Of a stretch of DNA of 64,000 nt, positions 46,510-58,768 are shown one piece after another. Numbering within the stretch: position 1 is the first letter of the stretch; every line of letters begins with the position of its first letter. Location of the stretch: positions 32,406,906-32,470,905 of the forward strand of contig OY987264.1 in NCBI GenBank assembly GCA_963920665.1, written 5' to 3'. The position numbers and the translations under genes are program-made. The stretch is from Straminergon stramineum (Eukaryota; Streptophyta; Bryopsida; Hypnales; Calliergonaceae). The notes beneath the pieces were generated by a model. It was not told the DNA's origin, ran no database searches, and saw only the letters and a list, made by a program, of their open reading frames with translations.

Positions 46510-46945
46510 CAGGAATCGTGAATTGTGTAAAGCTATTGACACCCTGAAGTCGAGGGCCTGGACGGACTTCATCAATCACCTGCAGGGCCAGATTAGACTA
46601 CTGACAGTGCATAATCTCTCTGATCGAACCCCGGAATTCCAGAAATTAAAAAACAGCTGCTTTGGCTACCTTTGCTTGAGATCGCACGGAAGTTGCTTCA
46701 CTTTACAAAATATTTTTCAAGGCATCCTGCACAAGAGAAAAAGCCCAGGTTAAGTGAAAACGTGTATTTTAATCTCGTAGTACACTCGATTCCAGTTTCA
46801 AAAAGAAGAAGAAAACAAAGACAAAGGCACTCGCCAGTTCCGGCAAGGAGTTCTCACTCATCAAGTCCTCGAAGGTCCTCGGTCTGCCCTTCTAGAACTG
46901 CTGACCATCGTATTCTGATATCTAACTTATCGGTATTTCTAGAAT
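46510..46945 (+). other. Unidentified gene-like island
   Basis: This stretch has balanced composition and open frames unlike the surrounding repeats. One frame runs from about 46510 to 46752, including IDTLKSRAWTDFINHLQGQ. A second overlapping frame continues with LLEIARKLLHFTKYF and a basic, Ser/Arg-rich tail. A frameshift or intron near 46650 could join them. I do not recognise the family. It could be an exon remnant or chance. Confidence 0.3.
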
Positions 46946-46996
46946 AACGGATATTTCGTTAAAACGGTGATATTCCACAAACTTGGCACTTTGAGG

Positions 46997-47060
46997 TTCA
47001 GACCGCGCGGTCTGAAATGTATATCCCTCCTAGATTTCAGACGGTGTGGTCTGAAATCTA
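46997..47060. repeat. Twin palindromes sharing the TTCAGAC arm
   Basis: A perfect 20-bp palindrome, TTCAGACCGCGCGGTCTGAA, lies at 46997-47016. It is followed 14 bp later by an inverted repeat with 12-bp arms TAGATTTCAGAC/GTCTGAAATCTA and a 6-bp centre (47031-47060). Both share the half-site TTCAGAC. Confidence 0.85.
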
Positions 47061-47069
47061 CACCTGTCC

Positions 47070-50000
47070 TAGAAAATAAATGGAAAAATGGTGTAGGAAT
47101 ATTGCCATTTTAATGAGATATCTGTTGAATTTGCTTTCCGCCGTGCCCTACAACAGTATACTCACTCTGTCAGTATTTTAGTCATTGTAAGTTACTTCAT
47201 CTCCATGTAAGAGAAAGGCATTTCTGTTCAAAATGATGAGGTGAGTTTTACAACTCTAAAATGTAGGCAGCTCATAGGTTGAAATGCAATCAGATGCCTC
47301 CAATATAAAGGAGATCACCCATTTCCGATTAGCCTCCCATTTTTGTAGTTTAGTTTAGGCTGCTCCATTTCCGATCAAATGAATTGTAGGTGATAGTTCA
47401 TGCACCATAAGACCCAGGAGACAACGAAAATGTCTAGGAGGTGTACATTGAAAGCTTAGATGATCACAACGTGTACATTGGAAGCCTTACATCGATTATG
47501 GAACCATCCTATGGTTGGAAATAGGTTTGCCTACATATCAAGAATAGGACAAATAAAATCTTCAAGAAAAAAATTTGTGATAATTTTACTTTTAAGGGAA
47601 AAAATTTAAGAAATTATGAAATCCTCTTGAAATCTATTTCTCTACGTGAGAAATTTTTTTCCTAAACTTTTCCCATGCCGCACATAGGCTGAATTGCTTA
47701 AGTGATCGGAAATGGGTGATCATCTTGATATACATTATTTTTATTACCTTGGAACGACCCTTTCGGTTTCCACTATCTGGTACTTTGGTCTCAAGTGTCG
47801 TGTTGATTGAGCTCCAATGCCTGAAATGGCTTCTAGAAACTCCGTTGTTTCTTGTTTATGGTGAAAATGGATGGATTTTGGTGTGGATTTAATATTTTGA
47901 GAACCTACAGTAACGTCACTTGTTTTAAAATAAATAAATAAATACAGTAATATGGCAATGTAATGTATACTAGCCCCTTAGCACTCGTCCACTTTCTAGA
48001 CAACAAACACATTGTAACTCAAGTTTCATCCTCATAACTACTTTAATGAAAGTCATCCTCATTTGTGGAGATACTTTATCAAGTTGTTATCCTATCTAAT
48101 GGTTGGATTTGGTGTTATAAGAATACTTATTTTTCTAAAATTACCAATGTGCAAGTACGTCAAGTCGTTGACCAAGCCAAAATTGCATTGAGTCTAGTTC
48201 AAAACTGGCTTTGAAAAAATGAGGTCAAAGATTTGAAGAATGCAGAAATTTCAAAAAAAATCACAATGTGAAAAGTGAATCTCATTTCAGATCCATTCCG
48301 ATGAATTTTACTCTAAAAATGATAATATTTTGCTCGTAATTGAATTTTGAAGGAATTCTGATTTTTTTGCAACTCATAGGATTCAGGAACTTTCAGCAAA
48401 GGGACCAATGGTTGTGTCGTAGGTGTTTCTGGTGCAGCAGTAGTTGGCTGTTGCAATTCACTGTAAGTTGGTCTGCTCTTAAAGCGACCTTTTAAAGTTG
48501 CCTTTTAAGAGCTGATTGTATTTTGGGGAAGCTCATCTCCTAGAAACAATTTTCTGTGAATAATAGTAAGAAGAAAAATGGAATTGGCATCTAACCCAAG
48601 TCATTTTGTATTTTTTGGACCTTTGTGGAATAAGTTAAGAAATTTTGAAGTTGAAACATAGAGGTCACAAAAAGCAACCCCTTCTTGAAATGTAAACTAT
48701 TGGTACATAAAAGAAAGCAAAATGTACCTCTATGTTAGAAGTTGCTTTTAGAGGAGGGTCAAAAGATGAACAAGTTGTTTTTAAAATCAAATCAATTGTC
48801 CATCATGAATTCTTAAAGCATATGGGATAATTTGAAGATGAGAACTTGACCATTCATAGTCAAAACATAAGAATTGTGTTCAAAGTAAAATTTTAGACCT
48901 CATTTTGGCATAGTAGGGTTGACACCAAAATCTGGTGCCTTGGGCATTTAGGATTAAAGTACTCTAAAGAAAATTGCAAGTCCTAAATCAAATGCAATAA
49001 ATATTACATGTCTTTCTCCAATCGATCCATTAGTCTCTAATTATGCTCATGTAATCAATGCAGTCACTCGCAACAAACATCCACACAGAATAAGTTAGAC
49101 TAAGTTAACATCAGCATGACCCTGAGAAGAGAACACAGAAAACTTGGACCAGAGGTTGTGCATGAAATGCGCCGTTGAACAGCGCTTTCCTGGAGACTAG
49201 CTGTTTTTTCTGTTGTTTTTTCTGGTACTAGTAGAGGCCTTGTCACGGATAAAGTCAGTAAGTAATCAAATGGTTACTAATGATGGTCACCTTTTTCATT
49301 GTCCTCTATGTGCCTGTTCCAGTTTATATCGCCCTTGCCATAAAAAAGAAAAGTGGCAAAGCAGTGGTTGCACAATCCTAAGCTTATTTACTGCCTCTAA
49401 TTTACGAAATCGGTGGAAATGAGTGTGGAAACAGTACTAACAGTCACGTAACAATATACTTCTACGGACCAAAAGGAAAGACTCTCACTTCGCTTAATTG
49501 TGAGAAGCAAAAAGCATTGGATTGAGGCAAGACGTCGCAGTTTGCATTCGTACGTGGTTGTTAGTAAGGAATCATCATCTTTCTGTAAATGAAATGAATT
49601 GGAAAGAGAGTCATGTCAAGTCAGCTGCTCTGTCTGTGGCTACGGACTCCATGCCTCAATATAAATCTTCAAGAAATTTGCATAGGTCTCGCAACATGCT
49701 CAACTATCACTCACCCATTCACAAATTCAGTGCTCCCCAAGTCCTTGCGCTCACCAATTGAGGTACATTTGAACCACATGTTTTCATATATCACGCCTAC
49801 AGAATCTTGCCTCTCAAATTGCAACGCACATCAATTGGTGACTCGCAGCTGAGAATTCTACGTTTGAAGGCTATCATTGTCACGGTCCATCGGAATCCAT
49901 ACATCGAGTTACTTCGTGCAAAACTAGGACGCAAATTTTCAATTTAATATGTTAAATTGGTTTGATTCACAGATATTTGTAATTCTTGTCCATTGATTGA

Positions 50001-50446
50001 CAAATTGTCATTTTCTGTGATTCTTTTGGATGAATCAACTTCTGTTAAATGGGTGTGATTCACGGTGACAAAAATTGTGACATTGCACATGGCTCTGAAA
50101 ACTAAGACAGGTACCGGATTTTGGTTTCAAGCCTGAAGAGAGTAAAAAATGTGGAATTTTGCCAATTTCCTAGTATGGACGTTGCGAGCTAATGCAGGAG
50201 TATGATCACGTTATTGTGATTGACAATTTAGTTAATTTGTGGTTTGCAGACCGCACATACGTCAAGCAAATGAAACGACTTTCTACTGTTTTTTGAGCTC
50301 TGTCCTTGTTCTTGCAGCAGTGAAAATTATAAAACCTGCAAGCATGGTTTGAATTACAATATAGATTCCTGCTTCCATCACACTTGCATCTCATTGAGTC
50401 CATGCTTTTGGAAATTTTCAGGAGGACTTGTTGAGATTGTTTGATT
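47070..50446. other. Intergenic DNA, partly repeat-derived
   Basis: The 48750-48920 stretch is related to 10200-10390. From about 49100 onward the sequence is less repetitive and may include the upstream region of the thioesterase-like gene. No further product is recognised. Confidence 0.4.
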
Positions 50447-51991
50447 ATGACTACTCTGAATTTGGGAAATTGTTCCACATTCTGGCAGCCCATCAGCGCT
50501 GAAAAACTATGTATCCATTCTATGCTGAACTCTTCACTGATGAAGTGGAAGAAAAGCTCACGCACATTTTCGAAATCTAGTGTTTCTGTTGGAGTCATGA
50601 AAAGTAGCCGCATGCCATCACAAGACAAGAATGTCAAGTTCCTTCATTCAGAAGCTGTGGAGGGTAATTTGGTTAAACCAAGCTCAGAAAAACCAGCAGA
50701 AGAGATGAAGTCTAATTCCGATCGATCGCATCGCTTGCGCCATAGAGAATTTTTGGAGAATCGCTTGTTGTATAGACAGAAAGTTGTGATTCGTTCGTAC
50801 GAAGTGGGTGCAGACAAGGCAACATCTATCTCAACAATATTGAGCTTCTTCCAAGTTTGTTCCTGCTCTTTGAGATTCAGAATTTTCTTGAGCATTTCTG
50901 TTGATTAATTTTAACATTTTAGAAGTACACTGTTTTTCAGAATCTTTTGGGTGCAAGACAGCTAGTGCAGAAAAATGCTTGTTAAAAATTCATTTGGGTA
51001 AGCATGTTTCAAAATGCAAGAAGTCTCCTTGTGCCATTTCCGATTACTGGGAATTGTTGGGGACAGATTTGGAGCTACCAAGGCCATGAACCATCTTGGA
51101 CTCCTCTGGGTTGTTTCCAAGGTACACGTGGAAGTCGACGAGTTTCCAAAATGGTAAGTATAATGCGGTCATCTTCATTAGAAACGAATTGCCAAGATCT
51201 CAAAACTATGACATTCAAATTCACCAAGCTCACAAAATTTGGACTCATATACTGTAGATCCCGGGTTCTGGTTGGAGTCATACAAGGGCCAACGTCTTCA
51301 AATTTTGCCATTTCAACAAACCCACCCATTGATTTTTCAGCAACATGTTGCAATTGAATTTTCTTTAGCGCAAATCATGTCCTGTCTCACGATGCCTCTA
51401 ATTGGTCGATAAATGTTGGAATCTTCGAGAAAAGAGTTCAAGACTTTACATGTCAATGATGAGTATAGTAAGAACATTGTATCTGAGAACATGATTTGCA
51501 CACCATGATGCAAGCCTCATGTGATAGAGATTGATATGTGGATTGCTCGAGCTGGCAAAAACGGGAAGAGACGAGACTGGATTGTGCGTCATTGTGAAAC
51601 AAATGAAGTCCTTGCTCGGGCGACAAGGTACAATTATTTACAACCATTTTGTTCTTTACATAAAATTTCTAGAGCAATGGCGAGTTCCCAAAATGCTCAT
51701 CAGACCAAATTGTTTTATTTGAAAAGTCTAACAACTACTTTAGAGAGCAATGCCATGCCAAATTATTTTATTATTTATTTCAAAGCGTAGTTATCACTGT
51801 AAAACACATGAGTGAGTACAGTAAAAATTTAAGTGTATTTTTATAGAGGTTTCTATTTTAAGCTCAAGAGATTGTGTAGAATGTAAAATAATTCTTTTTT
51901 TCACGAGGGCACTAAGAAAGCTGCTCAAGAATCTTGAGTTCGTTGTCAAAATTATTTCTGAGACATTTGAGATGATATCAAATCTCGTTTC

Positions 51992-52198
51992 TGTTAGCAT
52001 ACAGACCGTTACTGTATTAGGGTTAGAATAGGACCTTCAGTTTTCATCCTTAGGATGACATTCATCTATAAATAATTAGGTTTAGCACCTCATTAGTTTG
52101 TACTTAAGCAGGTTAATCCCCACTTTTGAAGCTAGAGCAGAAGCTCCACTTGTTTCTCCTTGAGTCACGTCTGTAAGATAGCAGCGTCAGTTCCTACA
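51992..52198 (+). repeat. Copia 5' LTR (207 bp)
   Basis: Starts TGTTAGCATACAG and ends TTCCTACA. A TATAAATAATT motif lies at about 52067. It differs from the 3' LTR at six positions, all transitions, with no indels. Confidence 0.95.
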
Positions 52199-52210
52199 TG
52201 GTATCAGAGC
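52199..52210 (+). other. Copia primer-binding site (initiator tRNA-Met)
   Basis: TGGTATCAGAGC directly follows the 5' LTR. It is the standard plant copia site complementary to the 3' end of initiator tRNA-Met. Confidence 0.95.
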
Positions 52211-52390
52211 GAGCACAGGCCTCCTGGACCTAGTTGTAGTTGTAGCACACTTGAGAGATCAGTTCCATAGTCATAGACTAGGAGGAGAGTCTCCAAACCA
52301 ATCAACAGTTCTAGTTGCACCGCTGCCACAGCGCCGCCACACAACTAGAGTCTCATTAGACCGAAACCACATGTTTCGAACTTAGCAGTC

Positions 52391-53338
52391 ATGGACCCCA
52401 ACATTCGCGATGTACCTGAAACAATGAAATTAGCTGGACCTTCTAACTATCTTCTTTGGAGCTACAAAGTCCGTATGCTCCTTATGTAGGAAAATCTCTG
52501 GTGCTTCATCGAGCTAGCGATCGAAGATCAAACTACGACGACTGGGGATACGACAACCTCTACTGCGACCAATCCAGCAGCTACGACAAGAGCACCAGTC
52601 AGAGCCACTACAATCACGTCACCCACTACGGACACAACCATGGTACACGAATCCGAACTATGCTTTCAAGTAGGTTGTCTTATCATCTCCATAGTCCGGG
52701 ACTCCATTCTACTTAGTATCATTCACTTGACAAAACCTCATGCCATATGGCAAAGGCTTAGACATATGTGCAATGTCCGTAGCTCCTCTAGGCGTCTATC
52801 TCTGAAAGAACAATTGTACTCCTTACGTCTAGCGGAGGGCAAGTCGATTGGAGACCATTTCTAGGAGATCAACTTTCTTGTTACGCAACTAGCAAATCTA
52901 GGTATCGTTGTTTCCGACGAAGATCTAATCGATATCATATTGAATAGTCTACCAAAGAGCTAGTCAACGTTCCACCAAATCCAGAAAGGGCGGGAACATC
53001 TTCCCAGTTTCCCAACACTCGAAGGACTGTTACTACAGGAAGATCTTGGCCGCACCCTTGAGAAGAGACGTGATGACGAGGAGATAAACTTCCTCCATGC
53101 TGGACGAGGTTCTACACACGGAGCTCGACGTCCCACCTCACAAGGGAACAATCAAAACTACAGTCGCATTCCACGAGGCAACCCTCACACCTACAGCTTT
53201 GTCCCTAGGGCAGTCACGACTCAACAGCAACTGTCCAACAATGAAACAAGACAACCTATACACTGCCACAAATGCGGACGTCCAAGACACTACGCTCGAG
53301 ATTGCGATCAAGTCACTTTAGAAGAGAAGATCAAGACA
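52391..53338 (+). pseudogene. Copia Gag region with three in-frame stops
   Basis: The frame opens at ATG 52391 with a typical copia Gag start (LAGPSNYLLWSYKVRMLL). It runs through SLKEQLYSLRLAEGKSIGDHF and a zinc knuckle CHKCGRPRHYARDC (about 53267-53310, CX2CX4HX4C). TAG codons at 52487, 52862 and 52961 interrupt the same frame, so no intact Gag is made. Confidence 0.9.
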
Positions 53339-54358
53339 TTGCAGCTTCAACTCACCAACATCAAACGCAATTGCTCTATGCAACCCCCACAAGTCCACTT
53401 GGCCGAAACCTCTTATCCAGACATTGACAATGACATCGATCTCTGCCACAGCCCCGACGGCACTCCACAGCATCTCCGAGATTGCATCGATGCCTTTGAA
53501 GATGACACTAACTCTCCCAACGAGATTATCAACGCTTGCATCATCACCAACGTCGAAGAAGACTGGTTCTTAGATTCAGGTGCCTCCTCTCATGTCACTG
53601 GGAACCCAGACCTACTTAGCAATATGACTATATCTAACATACCCCATATTAGCACAGCGAGAGGTCAAATCATGCCTGTAGCAAGCCAAGGTACTGTAAG
53701 AGCTACTACTTCATCCGGAACAATAAAGGAGATCCACAACATTTTGTACGTACTTGGCATGAAGACTAACTTGTTCTTTGTTGGAAAACTGACCAACATT
53801 GGATACAAGGTTCTCTTCAAGGTGAAACATTATCTCATATATGACAAAGACGATCACAACCACATATTCTTACAAGGGACCAGGGACTCTCGCAACAAGT
53901 TGTATCACATTCACAATGGCTTCGAATATGTAGCCCATGCACCGTTCAATGGCACTTCCCCACAACCTGCTGCTTGGTCTCCTACTCGCTCAGGCAACAC
54001 TCCTTCCTCCATTGCGACTGACGGAGAAACAATCCAGTTTCATACATCGCTGTCACCATCTTCCATGACATCCCCTCTAGCAAGCTCAGTTAAAGTGTCC
54101 ACTGATGACATACACCTGTGGCATAAATGCATCGGACATATCAACTATCAGAGTCTCTATCACATGATGAACCAACATCTCATTGTAGGAGATACCTGCA
54201 ATTCCATTGATCAAACATGTATGTGCCTCATGTATGCTCGAAAAACTGCCTTGAGACACCATCCCAAAGACTCGCACCACCAACACCACGAGGCCACTGC
54301 AACTCATTCATACAGATATTTGTGGACCCATGTCAACAACCTCCAAAGTTGGGAATAG
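53339..54358 (+). pseudogene. Copia protease and N-terminal integrase region
   Basis: This is the same frame as Gag. The aspartic protease signature WFLDSGASSHVTGN is at about 53560-53605. The integrase zinc-binding part starts with LWHKCIGHINYQSLYHMM (about 54115-54170), but the expected CxxC pair that follows is disturbed (TCMCLMYARK). The frame is lost between about 54265 and 54295, ahead of the first integrase catalytic Asp. Confidence 0.9.
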
Positions 54359-54957
54359 GTACATACTTACATTCATTGATGATTTTTCTCGCAAAACTTG
54401 GCTGTACTTTCTAGCAGAAAAATCTCAAACCTTAGAGTCCTTCCAACACTTCCGCAGATTAGTGGAGAGCCCCACTCACCACATAGGCACCCTTCGTAGT
54501 GATAGGGGCGGTGAATATACCTCTACTTCCTTCATAGATTACTATAACACACACGGCATCTCTAGACAACTCACGGTAGAATATTCTCCCCATCAAAATG
54601 ACACTACAAAAAGAAAGAATTGGATCCTATTAGAAGGGATACGTAGCATAGTCAATGGCACCCAAATTCCCAAATCTCTTTGGGAAGAAATAGCCAAAAC
54701 CGTCAACTATATTCAAAACCGTTCTCCCACCAAAGCCCTCTGCTTAAAAATTCCTGAAGAAGCCTATACTGGTGTCAAGCCCAACCTAGCTCACCTACGA
54801 GTCATTGGCTATATGGCCTACTGCCACATCCCAGAATCCAAACACCGCAAGTTTGATCCAAAAGCAATCCCTACCATATTCATAGGCTATGATGAACATA
54901 TCAAGGCCTATAGGTGCTACAACCTTAGAACCCGACAAATCCTCATTAGTTGTATCT
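54290..54957 (+). pseudogene. Copia integrase catalytic core, frameshifted, catalytic Glu replaced
   Basis: The core continues in another frame with TDICGPMS (first Asp), RYILTFIDDFSRKTW and LRSDRGGEY (second Asp). The third catalytic position, 35 residues after the second Asp, is Lys in TTKRKN where the family has Glu. A single G-to-A transition would explain this. RVIGYMAY and the GYD..KAYRCYN block follow. The frame ends at TGA near 54957, and the downstream text continues in a shifted frame. Confidence 0.88.
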
Positions 54958-55308
54958 GACGTTAGGTTCGACGAAACAAATCTTCACTTACTGGTTCCTG
55001 AAACGACTAAATTGTTAGAGGATTCTTCACTAGAACAAACTCTTTTTCCAAAGACCAATATACTCTAGCCATCCAACCTTCGAGACCTCCCCACTCCAAA
55101 TCCCACTCCTACCGGAACTCCTACACCAGATTCTGCTTCCCTACCTTTCCCAGGCCCACCCCCCTCCATCCCTTCTCCATTTGACCCCACCCCTATCTCG
55201 TCGCCAACTTCAATTCCGTCTGTTCCCAACCCTAAGCCTACCCCGGCCTTCCCTGTTCCCCGTCAATCTCAACACCCTTGACGACAGACTGTCCACCTGG
55301 ATGACTAT

Positions 55309-56810
55309 GTGCTCTCTGTCTCCACCGATCACTACGACGTCTGCATGCTCGACTCCGACTCTCCACCCGAAGCTACTCTTGGAGACCTTGATATCGCCAA
55401 TGTTACCTTCAAAGAAGTCAAGCAAGACCCCAGTTGGCGACAAGCCATGCAGGAGGAAATGGATTCAATCTGGAAAAACAATACCTGGGATTTGGAACCC
55501 CTACCCTTTGGGAAGCGAGCGATCACATGCAAATGGGTGTTCAAGCTGAAACCTGGTATCAATGGTGCACCTCCCATTAAAAAAGCCCGCTTGGTCGCCT
55601 ACGGCTTTGAACAACGTCTAGGAATCGACTTCACCGAGACTTTTGCCCCAGTAATTAAATGGGCCACGCTTCGCACTGCAATTGCTCTGGCCGTAGCTAA
55701 AAGATAGGACATTCACCACATGGATGTTCGCACAGCTTTCCTCAATGGTTTACTTAAAGAACGTGTCTTCATGACCCAGCCTCCTGATTTCCAAACTCGA
55801 GGTCGAGAGAAGCTTGTCTGTTGCCTCAACAAATCGTTATATGGATTAAAACAAAGCCCCTGCAATTGGTATGATCGCATAGATGTTGCACTTCGTCGTA
55901 TCGGCCTTCGTCGAAGCACACCAGATGGCAATATGTATTACATGCATCAAGATGGTGAGACATTCATCCTTCTGTTATACGTGGATGACCTCTTCATTAC
56001 AGGTAGTTGCATCCGCCTTATCACCTGGCTCAAACAATTTCTACATATAGAATTCGAGATGACTGACCTTGGAAAAATCAAGCGTTACCTCGGCATCTCC
56101 TTCGAACACAACTCCCTGGGCATTTTTCTCCACCAACGTGACTATACCATTGACATCTTGCAAGAATTTCGGATGCTTGACTGCAAATCTACCCCAACTC
56201 CTCTTCTTGAAGGACACATTTTGGTTACTGATATGAAGTCACCACACATCGACACTACACTCTACTGCCGCTTAGTTGGAAAACTAATTTTTCTCAAAGT
56301 CACTCGTCCATACATAGCCTATTCTATGAACCACCTTAGCAGTTACATGGCCGCACTCCAACAAGCTCATTTTGACGCCGCCAAACATGTTCTCCGTTAT
56401 CTTCAAGGCACCTGCGATGTCGGCATCCTATACCGCGTAGGCGCCCCCATCACCATCGAGGGCTACACTGACGTTGACTGAGGCTCTTGCTTGGAAACCA
56501 AGCGCTCCATGGGGGCTTACTTGTTCACTCTTGCAGGTGGCCTGATCACTTGGCAGAGTAAGTGCCAACTTACTGTCTCATGTTCATCAACCGAATCAGA
56601 ATACAGGGCACTCAGCAACGGAGCTTAAGAGGCAGTATGGCTCTCCCGACTACTCCTAGAATTGCAACCACTCACTGCCTCATCATCAAGCCCATCTAAA
56701 ATTACATTGCATTGCGACAACCAAGGTGCCATTAACTCTCCCACAATCCCATTTTTCATGCCTAATCCAAACATATTGAAATACATTATTGCTTCGTACA
56801 AGAGAGAGTC
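55309..56810 (+). pseudogene. Copia reverse transcriptase and RNase H, with stops
   Basis: The RT opens with WRQAMQEEMDSIWKNNTWDL and CKWVFKLK. An in-frame TAG at 55705-55707 precedes IHHMDVRTAFLNG, and the catalytic YVDD is intact at 55978-55989. RNase H follows (GYTDVD, then STESEYRAL, and CDNQGAI), with stops at 56479 and near 56627. The domain order RT-RNase H after integrase is that of copia. Confidence 0.92.
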
Positions 56811-57002
56811 CTAGGGGGGGAAATTCAGTTGAAATATATTAGCACTAGTAATCAACCAGCCGATACACTTACAAAACCTCTAGGGAAAACCAAGTTCCAT
56901 CAACATAGAACAACCCTAGGGTTATAGTGCCTCACAGACTTACGACATTCTCTTACTACAGCATACAACCTATCTACACCAGTCTCTTCTATCTAGCTCG
57001 CC

Positions 57003-57317
57003 CTACAATAATGCATCCCTATACAGAAATTCCTTCGCCTCTTCCAGTGTCTTGAAACTCTTGTGCTGCGCTCCCTTGTATCCAGTAACCTCACGCGAGC
57101 AATCGGTCCAAGAAAAATACAAACTAGGATTGCGCCCACGTCTCACCGCATAGAACTTCCCACCACCCAACGATTCTTTCTTCACGCCATTGCAAGGTCG
57201 ACAAGGGTTGCGCACCTGCACTCTTGCATAGGCACACTCGTCTCTGATCACCTCCAACTGCTCCGCGAAGATCACATCCAACACCCTATAGCACCAACCT
57301 GTTCCCCGGCTCACCAC
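57003..57317 (-). CDS. Antisense ORF with RNase H1 hybrid-binding (viroplasmin-like) domain in copia 3' spacer
   Basis: On the minus strand, opposite the copia genes, an open frame of 104 codons contains KFYAVRRGRNPSLYFSW followed by SREVTGYKGAQHKSF and EEAKEFLY. This is the fold-defining pattern of the RNase H1 N-terminal hybrid-binding domain, also found in caulimovirus viroplasmin (Pfam Cauli_VI), which binds RNA:DNA hybrids. A NPCRPC motif lies upstream. This segment has no ATG. If the nested solo LTR and one copy of its duplication are disregarded, the frame continues upstream in register for 34 codons to an ATG at 58718-58716, passing a hydrophobic stretch and one TGA. It therefore looks like an older antisense gene of the element, interrupted by the insertion. 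Function is unknown. Confidence 0.75.
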   Translation of the reverse strand: MVSRGTGWCYRVLDVIFAEQLEVIRDECAYARVQVRNPCRPCNGVKKESLGGGKFYAVRRGRNPSLYFSWTDCSREVTGYKGAQHKSFKTLEEAKEFLYRDALL

Positions 57318-57365
57318 AGCGCACCCTAATCACACTAATAGTCCTATCAACTTCAAGACTGTCAA

Positions 57366-58659
57366 TGTCAAGACCCTCATCAAGAGGTGTGCCCGGCCAC
57401 CTTGGTGAGCAAGGGGGACGTTGGGGGTGACTCCCCAAGCCTTGCATGAGGTGAGGGGGACTAGGGGTCCCGAGCGATCATAGCAATGTAGCGCTCTAAT
57501 CCGGACGAATTTGAGGGCATGTCGCACTTGCTTGGAAAGCTTGTGAAAAGACACGTCCATGGGTCCAAAGAACGCGAGAATCCGATTTGGGAGTCAAAAG
57601 ATATGGCTCCTCAAAGTTGGCAACGTCCTGACCGCGTTCCAAGGCATAGGGACGTGGGAAACAAGGTTTGGGAGGGTTCCTTTGAGCCAAATAGGGCATG
57701 CCGCATATAATTGAAAAGATAAGGAGACAAGATTTCTATAATGATAAGGCTCATGTAGAGATGAGTTGTGAGATAAAAGTTAGGGGCATCCAAAGAGGGT
57801 GGAGTCCTAGAGAACTACACCTCCTGGAGGACTCGTACCTTTGGAGGGCCATAACTTCCTCAATACTTGTTGTACTAGGGAAAGTGAATAGTGCACGGTG
57901 ATCTTCAAAAAATTTAGATCAAGAAAATGGGCTCGCACTTGGGATTTGGAGATCGGAAATAAAAGTTATCCCGATGGGAAGATCGGGAGTCTTTGGGGGG
58001 GTCCAGTTTGGGGATACCACTTGGAAATAGGTGGTCTTCCAAGATGAGGTACATCTTGGGGGTTCCCGGTGACCTCTAGTATGGGGGGGTCTGCCGAATC
58101 CCGCAGGGAGTACTATGAGGAGGGGTGGTCTCCCTCCTCTCTCCCGGATGGTGCCATGGTGAGCCTAAGTGGCCCCGGGTGGTGAGGTTAGTATTGAAGC
58201 CTCACCACCACTTACGTGTTACCGTGGAGTGCTTGTGCACTCCTTAATACCGGTTGGGTGGTGTTCCACTCCACACTAGGCTATGGTGTGAATCCTAGTT
58301 GGTGAGTCCTAGTTAGTGAGTCTCGAAATGAGTTGGGTTGGGCCTAGTGGGGGGTTGGGTCCCATGCAAGGGCAGTTAGCACCGGTGGGGAGTAGTGCCT
58401 CCACCAAGTGCTTGGACATCAATGGAAGTTCCGCCCCATGTCACCAAATGACATGCTTAGTTTCTTGTGGGAGTTAAGTGTTGGAAGGAAAGGATTGGGA
58501 GTCACAGAGGAATGGGGAATCCTGTGACTTGAGTTGGAGCCTAACATTCTGGGTGCGTGGCATGTGCAGTGTTAGGAGAGCATGAACCTTGGTGGCACTA
58601 AAGTGTTAAGTGCTTGGAAAGTGAGCTTAAGGTGGTAGGTGTCACTAAGGGGCGCGACA
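57366..58659 (-). mobile_element. Nested solo LTR (1294 bp), reverse copy of 38070-39367
   Basis: In this window the segment begins TGTCAAGACC and ends GGGGCGCGACA, the inverted termini of the LTR at 38070-39367. It is collinear with that copy throughout. Target duplication is GTCAA (57361-57365) and ATCAA (58660-58664), one transition apart. It inserted into the copia 3' spacer, so it is younger than the copia insertion or at least than the copia family member. Confidence 0.82.
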
Positions 58660-58758
58660 ATCAAACCCCACAAGAAATCCCGCACCTCATACCAATCCCG
58701 CATTGTTTCCCTTGCCATCGTCTTCCTCACTCGGATCCCAGACGCAACAATCCGCGTT

Positions 58759-58768
58759 TGAGGGGGGG
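58759..58768 (+). other. Copia polypurine tract
   Basis: TGAGGGGGGG lies immediately before the 3' LTR, at the expected place for plus-strand priming. Confidence 0.85.
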
